A DNA stretch of 64,000 nucleotides from Allolobophora icterica (taxonomy: Eukaryota > Annelida > Clitellata > Crassiclitellata > Lumbricidae): contig OY744617.1 of the NCBI GenBank assembly GCA_963556255.1, forward strand, positions 26,011,871 to 26,075,870, read 5' to 3'. Both the position numbers and the translations under genes were made by a program. The notes under the pieces are model-generated. The model saw only the letters and a program-made list of their open reading frames with translations, was not told the origin of the DNA and did no database searches. Shown here piece by piece: positions 50,501 to 59,349 of the stretch. Every line of letters begins with the position of its first letter. Position 1 is the stretch's first letter.

Positions 50501-53222
50501 TGCTGATTAATGCCTTTAGATGTAAACTACTCTGATCATGTCCTAGCATTTCAGTGTGATCCCAGGTAAATGATACCGTGTTTGTTGTAATAAGCACTAT
50601 TGGCTGTCAAAATATGCAGATGGCAGGGAAGATCACTGACCACTAAAATGTGCCAGAAACTCTGCAATCATGCTGCTTCATCTGTTCTGGCAGGGCTTTC
50701 TTAGAATCATTTGCAGAGTAAAATTGAAAGTTACATGCCACAAAGGAGAAGCATATTGCTTTTACTGGTAAACTCAAACAGTATCGCGGTAGGCTTTGTA
50801 GGTATGCCAGATCGTTTTTTTATAGGGGTCTTTATGATGTAAATTCTGCTGCATACACGCTTGGGAACGTAGATACCAAGCTTGGCTCAGCCTTTGAGTG
50901 ACTTTGTTGTTACACATTATCATTATAATGTGGTATACATAGCTCCTTGAGGGTCTTATGTACTGAGAAGAGTGGAACTCAGATTGAAATACTGTATCGT
51001 TATGTATTTGCGTAGAGCAGAATTGGGTTTGAAATAGTGTATTGCTATGTCTTTGTGCAGAGCAGAAATGGGGTGTAAAATAGTGTATTGCTATGTAAAT
51101 ATTGCAAATAGCAGAATTGGGTTTAAAATAGTGTATTGCTTTCGAAGAGCTGAATAGGATTTAAATATTACATTGCTGTATACGTATTTGCGCAGAGAAG
51201 AATTGGGCTTGAAATAGTGTATTGCTATGTATTTGAGAAAGGCAGAATTGGGTGTAAAAGGTGGTTTGCATTTGCAATCATCGTATATTAAATTTATTGT
51301 CTGTGCTGTGGACCAGAGAAGACAACGATGTCAGCTCGATAGACTTTTCTTACGTCACGCCATAGCACACGTTCCTATTTCAAGATGTAGGCCAATCATT
51401 CAATCTAGAAGCATGTTGCATGTTACATTCGGTGGAATAAAAATCCCATTTCCTAATTGCTTTGGCATTTTGGCTCCACTGCTATTTTTAATATTCAGAA
51501 ATTTAACAGAAGCAACGGTTTGAGGGTTTGGAAGGACTCTGTTTCAAAACCAGCCGAGATGTATTGCTAAGTCTTGAATAGTAGTAATTATTTTATGGGC
51601 AACAGAACGGAATAGCATTAAATCTGTTTCTCTGCTTCACTTACACCTTTAGTTACTAACGGGTGCATTGAGTTTTCTGATTTATCACACCTCTGTAGAT
51701 CTGCTAGATAGCTGAGCTTCGGTGCTTTTGCGGGTTCCAAAAAAGCTGTTTAACAAATATATATTCCTATGTGCAGTGTTTCATAAGCAGCTTATTTCCG
51801 TTTGTGGATTTTAGTCTCATAATATTTCCTCAGAGTCTAACATTTTGATCAGTCTGTTACATACACGATTACACGTATGGTATGCATACATGCATAAATT
51901 GTGACTTGTAGTGTATAAAAATTCTAAAATCAATTCTATAACAGATCAAAAATCACATTGATAATAACACACACATACATACATACATACATACATACAT
52001 ACATACATACATACATACATACATACATACATGCATTTACCCCAGTACATACATGCATGCACTTATGTACCATACTTGCATACGTACATACCTGCATGCA
52101 TACATACCCCAGTAGAAGTATGCATGCATTTATGTACCATACTTACATACATACCTACATACATACAGTAGATGTATGCATGCATTTATGTATCATACTT
52201 ACATACTTGCTTGTATGTACCAGGTATATATGAATATATTATTATTATTAAGTTATTAAATTAGATATTTGTATTCGGTAAAGTTTCTTAAGTTAGATCA
52301 AGTTAACATGGAAGCAAGCAGTCAGAATGCTGTGTTGTTTTTGTTTCTTATTAGTACATGTTTTGTTGTCTGCACAATTGTTGTAGTTTGTAATGATTAT
52401 TTGCTGATACCTTTGTAGCTATAGTTTGTCGAATCTCTAATTGTTGAATAAGGCCGCTGATTAATTAATTATAAGTGTATCGTTTCTCTCGTTCAGTCTC
52501 TTTGGCAATTAGTTAGACTTGCTTCTTTTCGATTTATTAATTTGATCAAATAAAAACTAATATATGTTTATTTAAGTATTTTATATTCTCTTCTAGAGAC
52601 TTGAATTTCTCTTTGTTTGGCTTGATATGTACTTGGGAATTATCTGATGGTGTATCTGTATGTATTTTAGTAGTATATTATTATTATTACAAACATTTTT
52701 AACGTGTGCAAAGTCACACAGAAATTCTGATTGGATGCGCAAATTTATTTATGTATTTGTTTGTGTATGTGTGTATCTTTACATGTGTACGTATGTGTGT
52801 AGTGTATGTTTATGCACAGAAGCAGTTGAAGGGAAGTTAACCGGAAGAACTAGCGATCAGTTTACTATGAGATATGCACGTCAATGAAAGATAATTATGA
52901 AATAATTTCTGTTACTTTGTTACATTCAATTTTTTTCTGGATTGTGCTTTCAGAGTTTTTGTGTTCTTTCCATTTCTGTATGCTCAGTGACTGGGTGAAT
53001 GTGTAATCTTAATGTAATTAATTAATGGATTTGTTAAAATGTTGATTTACAGTTCCATTACCCCCACCGTTGAATGGACTTGCTGGAAAGAACCTCCTAG
53101 ACGATTCTGACTTGCCGAAGAAGCAACCAGGCAGACAGGGGTTGCTCTCGTCCATTGCTGGATTCAACAAATCGAGAATGCGCAAGACTGAAACAGTGGA
53201 CAAAAGTTCTCCGGTTCTTTGA
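35504..53222 (+). CDS. PXK: PX domain-containing pseudokinase PXK, 15 coding exons
   Basis: PXK (MONaKA) binds phosphoinositides through its PX domain, acts in endosomal receptor trafficking and has a degenerate kinase domain. Exons are 35504-35596, 37927-38115, 38523-38622, 40226-40324, 40794-40867, 41653-41706, 42532-42636, 43342-43480, 44172-44296, 44911-45034, 46378-46456, 46969-47095, 48197-48277, 50221-50353 and 53053-53222. All phases agree and the sum is 1692 nt (563 aa; human PXK is 578). The PX domain (about 20-125) has KRYSDF and LPPKK. The kinase-like region (about 185-430) has FLHEKGYPYG, HLHAGNV in place of HRDLKPEN, and LLDLEN in place of DFG, so the catalytic Asp of HRD is His, as in the family. 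A Ser/Pro-rich tail ends in a WH2-like LLSSIAGFNKSRMRK (about 538-552). Confidence 0.96.
35597..36085 (+). other. PXK intron 1, 5' part
   Basis: Unique AT-rich sequence. Nothing recognised. Confidence 0.4.
36086..36187 (+). repeat. TA/TG repeat
   Basis: Mixed atatat and tgtgtg tracts in PXK intron 1. Confidence 0.85.
36468..36540 (+). repeat. GGAGGGCATTATC repeat, copy 1
   Basis: tgtgcacttctaaactctgt-aaggagggcattatcaaattacag followed by a TTGTA-type tail. A second copy is at 41115-41180. Probably a LINE 3' end. Confidence 0.5.
37110..37510 (+). mobile_element. Helentron-like non-autonomous element
   Basis: The 5' end tctatataaataaagcaaag-ctctgtctgtctgtc is the typical Helentron start. The 3' end has a GC-rich hairpin (ccccgggcaacgccgggta) followed by acacccggtagtatt. 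No TSD is expected for this type, and no Rep/helicase is present. PXK intron 1. Confidence 0.75.
37927..38115 (+). CDS. PXK: PXK coding exon 2 (PX domain)
   Basis: The acceptor is tggaacag and the donor gtgctt, phase 0, 63 codons. It contains WKITKRYSDF (the phosphoinositide-binding Arg-Tyr motif), LQLPPKK and FISKRQQGLQ. Confidence 0.95.
38523..38622 (+). CDS. PXK: PXK coding exon 3
   Basis: It begins NYLNAILS directly after the GLQ of exon 2, as in the vertebrate GLQNYLN. The acceptor is ttgtag and the donor gtaaga, ending in phase 1. It completes the PX fold. Confidence 0.92.
38623..40225 (+). other. PXK intron 3
   Basis: Mostly unique. 38760-38940 has a degenerate gaattgaattattcag-type tandem pattern. 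39820-40020 has a possible tRNA-like head (ttggtaagagcgtaggc) of an unclassified SINE. Confidence 0.4.
40226..40324 (+). CDS. PXK: PXK coding exon 4
   Basis: The acceptor is atctgacag and the donor gtaatt, phase 1 to 1. It encodes FNFINTDTALQNICMFLRSE and NNWELVEPLPYI, matching the MFFRSEPKWEVVEPL region. Confidence 0.92.
40545..40655 (+). repeat. TA repeat
   Basis: atatatat tracts with a short duplicated ataaatggcata unit in PXK intron 4. Confidence 0.9.
40677..40738 (+). mobile_element. 62-bp TTAA mini-element, copy 2
   Basis: Flanked by TTAA (40673-40676 and 40739-40742). Ends CCCTTTGACGACG and CGTCATTAAAGTG; the core TTTTCCATGCATTTTAGT is shared with copy 1. PXK intron 4, 51 bp before exon 5. 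Confidence 0.82.
40794..40867 (+). CDS. PXK: PXK coding exon 5
   Basis: The acceptor is ttcttctag and the donor gtaggt. It encodes GWRLRKCYFLVRDRSKPKDK and YILTW, matching GWRIRKKYFLMK..PKERLVLSW at the start of the kinase-like region. Confidence 0.93.
41115..41180 (+). repeat. GGAGGGCATTATC repeat, copy 2
   Basis: Matches 36468-36540, including the tail. PXK intron 5. Confidence 0.5.
41402..41508 (+). repeat. TCTG then TC repeat
   Basis: Compound repeat, about 11 CTGT units then about 25 CT units, in PXK intron 5. Confidence 0.95.
41653..41706 (+). CDS. PXK: PXK coding exon 6
   Basis: It encodes SVDVNDLDHVMKFINSLQ. The acceptor is chosen as the cag ending at 41652, because the neighbouring ag sites break the frame. 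The donor is gtttgt. It lies about 150 bp after a TCTG/TC microsatellite. Confidence 0.83.
41977..42262 (+). mobile_element. SINE-A copy
   Basis: Forward copy: tagtctaatggttaacatac (A-box), gaggctcaaatccc (B-box), then cactgtcagtgggac and a degraded tail. PXK intron 6. Confidence 0.78.
42290..42352 (+). mobile_element. 63-bp TTAA mini-element, copy 3 (diverged)
   Basis: Left flank TTAA (42286-42289), right flank TTAG. Ends CACTTTAGCAATGAG and TTAGTCAAAGTG; the core TTTCCCTGTCAGTTTTAGT aligns with copies 1 and 2. PXK intron 6. Confidence 0.68.
42532..42636 (+). CDS. PXK: PXK coding exon 7
   Basis: The acceptor is gcctgtgcag and the donor gtgagt, phase 0, 35 codons. It encodes HPGIEPAIFAACNNTCSVTV and RKFYEKGTVRDQMCN, matching the HPYIYRV..A...S...R.FNEKGTLKD region. 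Confidence 0.94.
42620..42905 (-). repeat. Dispersed repeat, copy 2
   Basis: Inverted copy of 28990-29225, about 80% similar by eye. PXK intron 7. It overlaps the start of a local duplication. Confidence 0.6.
42896..43235 (+). repeat. Local duplication in PXK intron 7
   Basis: acatggatctaatcttatgc-ttttaatga occurs at 42899 and 43077, and caatcaattacctagatggc at about 42987 and 43216, showing a rearranged tandem duplication. Confidence 0.75.
43342..43480 (+). CDS. PXK: PXK coding exon 8
   Basis: The acceptor is gcatacag and the donor gtaaat. It encodes AKPTVHYLKKYGHPKTYRPI, then a stretch ending ETLKFLHEKGYPYG, the helix-E region of the kinase fold. Confidence 0.95.
43481..44171 (+). other. 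PXK intron 8
   Basis: T-rich unique sequence. Nothing recognised. Confidence 0.4.
44172..44296 (+). CDS. PXK: PXK coding exon 9 (degenerate catalytic loop)
   Basis: The acceptor is tttgatag and the donor gtaagt. It encodes HLHAGNVVVCNG then RLLDLENWAVGVP. His replaces the catalytic Asp of HRD, and DLE replaces DFG. Confidence 0.95.
44612..44788. mobile_element. hAT-like MITE without visible TSD
   Basis: 177 bp with perfect inverted ends CAGGCCGCATTAAGG and CCTTAATGCGGCCCTG-type sequence. An internal cagcacC(C/T)gggccc motif is on both arms. Flanking octamers do not match. PXK intron 9. Confidence 0.72.
44911..45034 (+). CDS. PXK: PXK coding exon 10
   Basis: The acceptor is ttttattag and the donor gtaagt. 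It encodes TLESIEMFSFGHLLYELATG, equivalent to TLESVDVHCFGHLLYEM of vertebrate PXK (kinase subdomain IX). Confidence 0.95.
45111..45371. mobile_element. hAT-like MITE, CAGGGATGTCATTT ends
   Basis: 261 bp with ends CAGGGATGTCATTT and AAATGATGTCCCTG. Flanks CATTTCAC and CATCTAAC match at 6 of 8. PXK intron 10, 15 bp before the piggyBac-like element. Confidence 0.78.
45387..46249 (-). mobile_element. piggyBac-like element, truncated transposase
   Basis: 863 bp between TTAA (45383-45386) and TTAA (46250-46253). The inverted ends CCCTTTCAGTCCTACCCA and (reverse) CCCTTTCACTCCCATGACT match piggyBac CCY-type termini. On the minus strand it encodes an acidic N-terminus and then a stretch with FTGHSGFNVDVTG and FQLFVTDDLFNHFAIQTN, the N-terminal part of a piggyBac transposase (TNxYA-type helix). 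A frame change lies between the two near 45735. The DDD catalytic part is absent. PXK intron 10. Confidence 0.85.
45430..45745 (-). pseudogene. piggyBac transposase N-terminal remnant
   Basis: A minus-strand reading frame with the conserved block around DYFFQLFVTDDLFNHFAIQT and FLEGHPNLLPYSDVRLW. It is separated by a frame change from an upstream acidic segment ending NFTGNDERAIAD-stop. No catalytic domain remains. The open frame continues past the transposon edge into the neighbouring MITE, which confirms it is not a real C-terminus. Confidence 0.75.
46378..46456 (+). CDS. PXK: PXK coding exon 11
   Basis: The acceptor is tttggacag and the donor gtaagt, phase 1 to 2. It encodes SLMVSILGEAASKTGLPTIS then DLISHP, matching the GMPTISRLLQMP region. 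Confidence 0.93.
46969..47095 (+). CDS. PXK: PXK coding exon 12
   Basis: The acceptor is gttaacag and the donor gtaaat, phase 2 to 0. It encodes FFRDAQLTPSDGITAKVSGR then a charged helix ending QLKDEQRL. Confidence 0.92.
47096..47222 (+). repeat. Degenerate AACACATGTG array after PXK exon 12
   Basis: Roughly 10-bp units (tgaacacgta, tgaacacacg, tgaacacgct...) start within 25 bp of the exon 12 donor. Confidence 0.65.
47796..48121. mobile_element. hAT-like MITE (AGGCCCACCAA family), copy 2
   Basis: 326 bp with ends CAGGCCCACCAACA and CTCTCGGCAGGCCTG, flanked by ACTGCTGC and ACTGTTGC (7 of 8). Same family as 27578-27905. It ends about 75 bp before PXK exon 13. Confidence 0.82.
48197..48277 (+). 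CDS. PXK: PXK coding exon 13
   Basis: The acceptor is atattgcag, phase 0. It encodes LYQHRKIATAEAFYTSPEEK and MKRKLQK, matching QHRRLTRAQ...SEEERKKRK. The donor gtggtt is weak; it is chosen because the frame and the family Lys-rich junction agree with it. Confidence 0.87.
48668..48775 (+). repeat. LINE 3'-end repeat (copy 2)
   Basis: Same sequence family as 26150-26285 (gatcttctggatgttgacct). PXK intron 13. Confidence 0.55.
49065..50101. mobile_element. hAT-like element (TAGGGAATG ends), TSD CTGTACAC
   Basis: 1,037 bp with ends TAGGGAATGTAATCCCGGG and CCGGGATTACATTCCCTA. Each end has tandem aatcccgggat sub-repeats. Flanks CTGTACAC (49057-49064 and 50102-50109) are identical. It is inserted in a SINE copy that resumes after 50109, and it carries the MITE 49313-49485. 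No transposase is recognised. PXK intron 13. Confidence 0.88.
49313..49485. mobile_element. GGCGTCTA-family MITE, nested in 49065-50101
   Basis: 173 bp with ends CAGAGGCGTCTACCCC and GTGTAGACGCCCCTG. Same family as 32003-32170. Flanking octamers CTGCCTGC and CTGGCTAC match at 6 of 8. It lies inside a larger hAT-like element. Confidence 0.75.
50221..50353 (+). CDS. PXK: PXK coding exon 14
   Basis: The acceptor is tatctgtag and the donor gtatag. It encodes KSMNEMSNQDQSENNLMSFS and a Ser/Pro-rich stretch ending KEAAASQP, the variable linker before the tail. Confidence 0.85.
50354..50950 (+). other. PXK intron 14, 5' part
   Basis: Unique sequence. Nothing recognised before the minisatellite. 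Confidence 0.4.
50955..51260 (+). repeat. Minisatellite of about 50-60 bp in PXK intron 14
   Basis: Six imperfect units around gcagaattgggtttgaaata-gtgtattgctatgtatttg. Periods vary between about 45 and 65 bp. Confidence 0.75.
51966..52215 (+). repeat. ACAT repeat, perfect then degenerate
   Basis: catacatacatacat to 52033, then imperfect atgcatgcatttatgtacc-type units. PXK intron 14. Confidence 0.9.
53053..53222 (+). CDS. PXK: PXK last coding exon (WH2-like tail)
   Basis: The acceptor is tgatttacag. It encodes PLPPPLNGLAGKNLL, then GLLSSIAGFNKSRMRKTETV and DKSSPVL, and ends with TGA at 53220-53222. The LLSSI..F.K..(L/M)RK..T pattern is the WH2 motif of PXK. Confidence 0.94.
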
Positions 53223-54300
53223 AAAGTTGACGATATTTTATGCTTATGACGACTTTTCATGTTTCTGTTCTATATAATCTGTATGTACACTTTTTTGTAC
53301 AGTCCTTGTATCATCTTGACACACGTGCGATGTGTATAGTACGCATGTGAAATATTCCACCTTTCAAGGTTTCCAGTACGTTTCTGTGCCATCACTGGTG
53401 TTACGCACCACGCTGACGTGGCTCCACTTGCGAGTTTTCTGCCTTACCTGATGGCTGCTAGTTTTATCAGTGCAAAAGCAATTTCTGTGATTTGTATTTG
53501 TGACTTGACAAATTGTCGTGTAAATGAGCTGATCGTTTTACAAATGAAAGTAGTCATTTTGAACTGATATAAATGACATCTGTGGTGTTGGGAATGTAGT
53601 TAGTTTGCACTGGCATAACCAACACTTCTGGTGTTGAGAATGAAGGTAGTTATTTAGAACTGTTGTCGTTTTGAATTGGTATAAATTGCACTTGTAATGT
53701 GGTTTAATAATGAAGGCAGTTGTTTTGAAGTGGTATAAACGGAACTTGCGATTTTACATGCTGTACTTTTCTGCAGTTGTTAATTTCTGTGAGGTGATGA
53801 TGATGATGACTGTAGTTTAGAATTTTAATTTTAGATTTTAAGATGGCACATACAGAGTTCAACTCTTATTCATTTGATGACACTTTTATTCGTTGGAGGA
53901 GTTTGCGAATTCTTTACCGACTTGATATTTGCTACCTGTGAATGTCTTTATTTTGAATATCCAAAGAACTGCTATTGTAGTTAAGTCTTATTTACTTGAA
54001 AATTTTATTCTGCTGTTTGTGTGATATTCAAGTTTCTTTTATGTATATTAGACATCTATATTTGCAGTCCACACAGGTCTTATGTAAATGAACTACCATA
54101 GTAGATGTGTGCCTACACACACAAATGTCTGTGTTGGAGAAGTCGAATGCATTGGTGCTGTGCATTACCCACAATAGCTAGGCCTATTGTCAAGCCTTTA
54201 CTTAACAGCTGAAGGGTTTGTTATTTTATGATGTTATATTTGATTTTATTAGTTGAGTCAGGATCATCGCCAAGGTGTTTCCGTACAGTGGGGCTATAGT
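53223..54300 (+). other. Probable PXK 3' UTR and flank
   Basis: Starts at the PXK stop. 53540-53770 has three or four degenerate units of about 60-70 bp (tagt..ttttgaactg-tataaa..gcact). No clear AATAAA near the stop; the 3' end is undefined. Confidence 0.35.
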
Positions 54301-54315
54301 ACATTACCTTGCACT

Positions 54316-54583
54316 CAGTGGCGTCTACCCCCACCCCCACTTGCAAAGGGAAAACAAACCCAACCCCCACTCTAGCTGACTTATGTATAAGAGGATCAGA
54401 ATCACTCAGAACTGTAATTACCCCGAGATAACGTGTTTTCGATAACATACATGATGTATAAATTAAATATATTATCGGAAATCAACCCACCACCCAGTTT
54501 TATATCCAGAATGTTAAACCCCTACTTCTGGTTAACCGTGGGATATCGTTCTCCTAACCCCCACCCATTGGTAGACACCGCTG
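54316..54583. mobile_element. hAT-like MITE (GGCGTCTACC ends), TSD CTTGCACT
   Basis: 268 bp with ends CAGTGGCGTCTACC and GGTAGACACCGCTG, flanked by CTTGCACT at 54308-54315 and 54584-54591. It lies about 1.1 kb downstream of the PXK stop. Confidence 0.9.
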
Positions 54584-54717
54584 CTTGCACTACATCACTA
54601 GTGCATTACTGGTAAATAAAGCATTGTCGCCACTTGCTATCATATCGATACAAAAAGCAGCAGGGTATTTTCATAACATGTCATGTCTGTTATACACAGT
54701 AATTAAACTTGTGCAGT

Positions 54718-55152
54718 TAGGGGCTAAGCATTTAGTATGGAGGGCATATGCTTGCATATGGGGGTCTGCTGATAATGTACATAAGCATAGGAAACTGGGG
54801 AGGGTAAAACTTGAAATTCGTCTATATTGTGATCATGTAAGATGCTAGATGACCTACATAAAACCTTATCGAAGCAAGTCTGTTGGACTTGTTCAGTTGT
54901 CATTCGAGTCTTTTAGCGGACGCCAGACAAACCTTAAACGTTACGCAGCTTAGCATTTCTCTGATGCGGCCGGATAACGGCAGTGGACTATCTATTCTTT
55001 TTTTTATCAAACATGTTAATATTATTAATCCTTTATTGTTTCTACGTCGATTACATATAGACCATTCTATGGGATTGGGGGTGGGGGTGTGAAGCATACA
55101 GGGAGGGGGCCAATTTTTCAGGATTTCTGCATACATACTAAATGGATGGTCC
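54718..55152. mobile_element. Degenerate GGATGGTCCC element
   Basis: Left-end similarity (catttagtatggagggcata, tctgctgataatgtacataa) and right end catactaaatggatggtccc place it with 56858-57337 and 60466-60620. Intergenic. Confidence 0.55.
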
Positions 55153-55529
55153 CTTAAGAATTAATCACATACATTGCCAATTTAAGTCTGTACTTTTTTA
55201 AATGTGTCATATTCCATGATGAAAGGCAGAGGGAAACTGATGCGAATGCGGTGGCTTGCTGTATAGAAACGATGAAATAGTAAGGAAGTAAGTGATGCTC
55301 ATGGAATGTAGAAATAAACTTAGACTGAAGATGGAAGAGGACGTTGAAGCCTGTTAACTTATTAACCTGTTCTGTTGTTAAATGGCATTTCTGTGTACGG
55401 CATTTACTATCCATGATTATGCTGTGTTTCTTGGCATTTACATGTACTTGAATATCGTCTCTTGTGTTGTGCTATATATTCGACCAGTTCTATTTCCTTC
55501 ATTTTATTGCATTCTGTGTAAATAAACAG

Positions 55530-56332
55530 CATTATGAAAACTAGGGAATTGTTTCGACTTTTAAATTGTTTAAAACTTGATCTGAACTCTTTCGCAGCTG
55601 AATTCCCTCTAATGTCATTCTCTACCTCCGTTCGAGACCTCGGTGTCATCATTGATCAGGAATTAACGTTTACTAAGCACCTTTCCTCCTTGTCTCGCTC
55701 CTGCTTTTACCATCTCCGTCAGCTTAGGGTCGTTGCTCGCTCTCTCTCAACATCTGCTGCTTCTACTCTTATCCACGCCTTCGTTTGCTCTCGTCTAGAC
55801 TACTGTTCTTCCCTTTACATTGGTCTTCCTCAAGTCCGGTTGTCCACTCTTGAGAGGGTCTTACGGTCTGCGGCTCGCCTTGTTGGTTCCATTCCTCGCT
55901 ATGGTAGCGTATCCTCCTACATGTATCATACTCTACACTGGCTCCCTCTTCGGCAGCGTATCCTGTATCGGCTCTGCTCTCTTGTCTGGCAAAGCGTCTT
56001 GGGCACAGCTCCTCGCTACTTATGCTCCATCTTTACTCTCTCTTCCTCCTTTACGGGTCGCTCAGCTCTTCGTTCCTCTACTCGGGGTGACTTTCTGGTT
56101 CCATTTGCCCGCACTGCTACAATGCAGCGTCGAGCATTTTCTGTTGTTGGTCCAACAGTGTGGAATGACTTGCCATCTTTCCTTCGCCTATCTCCTCGTA
56201 CACCCTCGTCTTCCTTCTACACCCTATTGAAGACTTTTCTCTATGATCAGGCCTGGCTCGGGAGCGCCTCTAAGTAGAACTCTTGAAGAGGCGCTATATA
56301 AATTTTATGATTGATTGATTGATTGATTGATA
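55530..56332 (+). mobile_element. 5'-truncated LINE, C-terminal ORF intact
   Basis: Open from about 55534 to the stop at 56275-56277, with VRDLGVIIDQELTFTKHLSS, LIHAFVCSRLDYCSSLYIGL, HTLHWLPLRQRILYRL and VVGPTVWNDLPSFLR. This is the RT C-terminus and tail of a CR1/L2-type element. A short 3' UTR (gaggcgctatataaatttta) ends in a GATT repeat. The open frame suggests fairly recent insertion. Confidence 0.9.
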
Positions 56333-56340
56333 TGTACAAT

Positions 56341-56587
56341 CAGTGTTTTTTTCTGCTGGAACGCTCCGGAATGGCGTTCCGGCACTTTTTCTCAGCTATT
56401 AAAAAATAATTTAATTATTTTAATAAAGGATAATTTAGTTAATTTAATGTGACCTCAAAATTTTCTTGGGAAGGGTCTCACCGAGACCCCTTCCCAAACC
56501 CCACCCTGTTTTTTCTCGGGCTTTGCCCTCGATTTATCCCTTCCATAATTGTTCAGTTCCGGAGCCGCCTTTTAGAAAAAAGCACTG
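56341..56587. mobile_element. hAT-like MITE, TSD TGTACAAT
   Basis: 247 bp with ends CAGTGTTTTTTTCTGC and CTTTTAGAAAAAAGCACTG, with inner arms carrying GGAACGCTCCGGAA and TTCCGGAGCCGCC. Flanked by TGTACAAT at 56333-56340 and 56588-56595. It inserted right after a LINE GATT-repeat tail. Confidence 0.9.
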
Positions 56588-56857
56588 TGTACAATAGTAA
56601 TTGCCTTTTAAGTGTCTCACAAAATTAACACCATGTAGTATTAAAAGAACAACCAGTTGTTCTGAGTGGTTCAGAAATACAGAGATACAGCCTGTGTTAA
56701 AATTACCTGGTTGTCCACTGTTAATAATAATAATCTTCTTTATTAATTCAAACTGACAAGTACGCAGTGATAGAAACATGTACAGTGACTACAATCTAGA
56801 TCTTAAACACACGGTTTGGAAGCCATACAAGGCGCCGCCCTAGAGGGGGTTAGTTAG

Positions 56858-57337
56858 GAGCCATCCATATATTACGTATGCATGGAGGGGAGGGGTAACC
56901 GAAATGCATGTGCTTGCGTATGGGGTGGAGGTCTACTAATAATGTACGTACGCATAGGAAACGGTGGCCTTCAAATTTATTGGCCTTCAAGTGAGCTAGA
57001 GTTCAGTCTTTCCAGCTATCCGGTACTACCAGAGGAAGTAGGACTGTGGGAGAGGTGTCACTTGTATGCCACCTTACCTCTGAACGCTATTATTAAACTA
57101 TCACACAACTCGGCAGTGAGTCCATGGATTACTCATCCTTCAATTTGGCCTAAAGTGCAGACAGTCGCTACCTGGACCTGTGGTACTGACACATTCTGCA
57201 GCTGGTCTTGTGGGGGTGGGTGCGCGTCAACCGCACGTACGCAGGTGGGGGGGGTGGAAAAGTACGCGTGCGTACAGGGAGGGGAAGGGGTTCAATTTTC
57301 CCGCATTTTTGCGTAAGTAATATATGGATGACCCCTT
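56858..57337. mobile_element. CCATCCATATATTACGTATGCA element
   Basis: About 480 bp. Left end gccatccatatattacgtat, right end taagtaatatatggatgacc. Arms carry tatggaggggaggggtaacc-like and ggaggggaaggggttcaat runs. Non-coding. Confidence 0.7.
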
Positions 57338-57400
57338 ACGGGCATCGAACCGCGATCTAATGCTCTCCTGGCCATGAGTGTTACCATTACTCTATCCCCC
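57338..57400 (-). repeat. tRNA-like SINE head fragment
   Basis: On the minus strand gatagagtaatggtaacact and gatcgcggttcgatgccc are A-box- and B-box-like. No cloverleaf or CCA context, so a SINE remnant. Confidence 0.5.
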
Positions 57401-57715
57401 TCCCTCCCCGTTGCATAGATCTCTGGCTCAAATCCTTGTGCAGGATGCACCAATTAATTAACTATTAATATTTGTAACTTCTATCATGCCGGCGTATACT
57501 GTACAAGACACCAACCGATGGCACACGATAACTAAGTCGTAATTAGGTCAGTATCCAGGTCAACCTGCCAAGATTGAAACCACCAACGTATCTATAGTGG
57601 GATTAATACCCGGTACGTCGATGATCGAAACCTACACATAGATGCAACTGTGAAACACAATAAGCCAGTTCACCATTATCAATGCGCATGCGCAGCCATT
57701 TGGCTTTCACTTCCG

Positions 57716-58135
57716 GCCGTTCACACACAAACTGAAGCATGCCGTTGCCGATATTGCTATGATACAGATATTAAAAAATATTTGACTGATTAGCCGTTCA
57801 TAGTCATGACATAGTGTAACAATAAAATGTGCTTGTGTGCGATTGTTAATTGCGGGTTCTAAGCACAGTTTAGAGTCCAGAATAAAAAAAATTAAAGTCC
57901 AATTGCAAAACTGTCCAGACCACGTGACCTTTATATGCACGCAGCCACATGGTCTGACTATAAACACCACAACACCCTCAAGTATCTAGTTTCCATTGCT
58001 CCAAATGGTCATATCTGATTTTGTGACCTCTTTGTTTTATATATTTCTTTAAATCCTCCACCTTCCATCGATTGAAGTCATTCAACGATTCTAAGCGATC
58101 CGCCATGTTTTACTTTGTGTGTGAACGTCGTTCCC
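57716..58135 (-). other. Inverted-repeat region with a small SAP-like ORF
   Basis: Inverted arms gttcacacacaaactgaagc (57718-57740) and tactttgtgtgtgaacgtcg (58110-58130) flank about 370 bp. On the minus strand, just inside one arm, a 42-codon ORF (58106-57978) reads MADRLESLNDFNRWKVEDLK then [15 protein letters not shown], resembling a SAP-domain helix pair. It stops early. It could be a remnant of a transposon or a first exon; I do not recognise the gene. Confidence 0.4.
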
Positions 58136-58191
58136 GTCATGCCTTGCGCGAGAAATAAAGGTGAACTAGCTTATTGCAAAATACACGTACC

Positions 58192-58391
58192 CATAGGCGT
58201 AATTTGTGGGGGGTACGAGGGGTACCCGTACCCCCCACTTTTTGGACTGAGGGGTACCGTACCCCCCACTTTTTGAACAATGCCAATGAATATTTTATTA
58301 TTGTGCCTTCAAAGAGATCGCAGTGTCAGCCTTGTTTCGTGTATGTAAGAAATTGGTACCCCCCACTTTTTAAACCAAAGTTACGCCTCTG
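58192..58391 (-). mobile_element. GGCGTAAC-family MITE, TSD CACGTACC (8 bp)
   Basis: 200-bp copy in reverse orientation (cataggcgtaatttg to caaagttacgcctctg). Flanked by CACGTACC at 58184-58191 and 58392-58399. Confidence 0.9.
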
Positions 58392-58399
58392 CACGTACC

Positions 58400-59346
<947 letters not shown>

Positions 59347-59349
59347 CTA

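Noticed and set aside
51227..51523. 98-codon plus-strand ORF in PXK intron 14
   Set aside because: Starts in a minisatellite, has no recognisable domain, and does not fit the PXK exon phases.
57707..57970. 87-codon minus-strand ORF
   Set aside because: Opens with a non-ATG codon and overlaps the inverted-repeat region; no domain.
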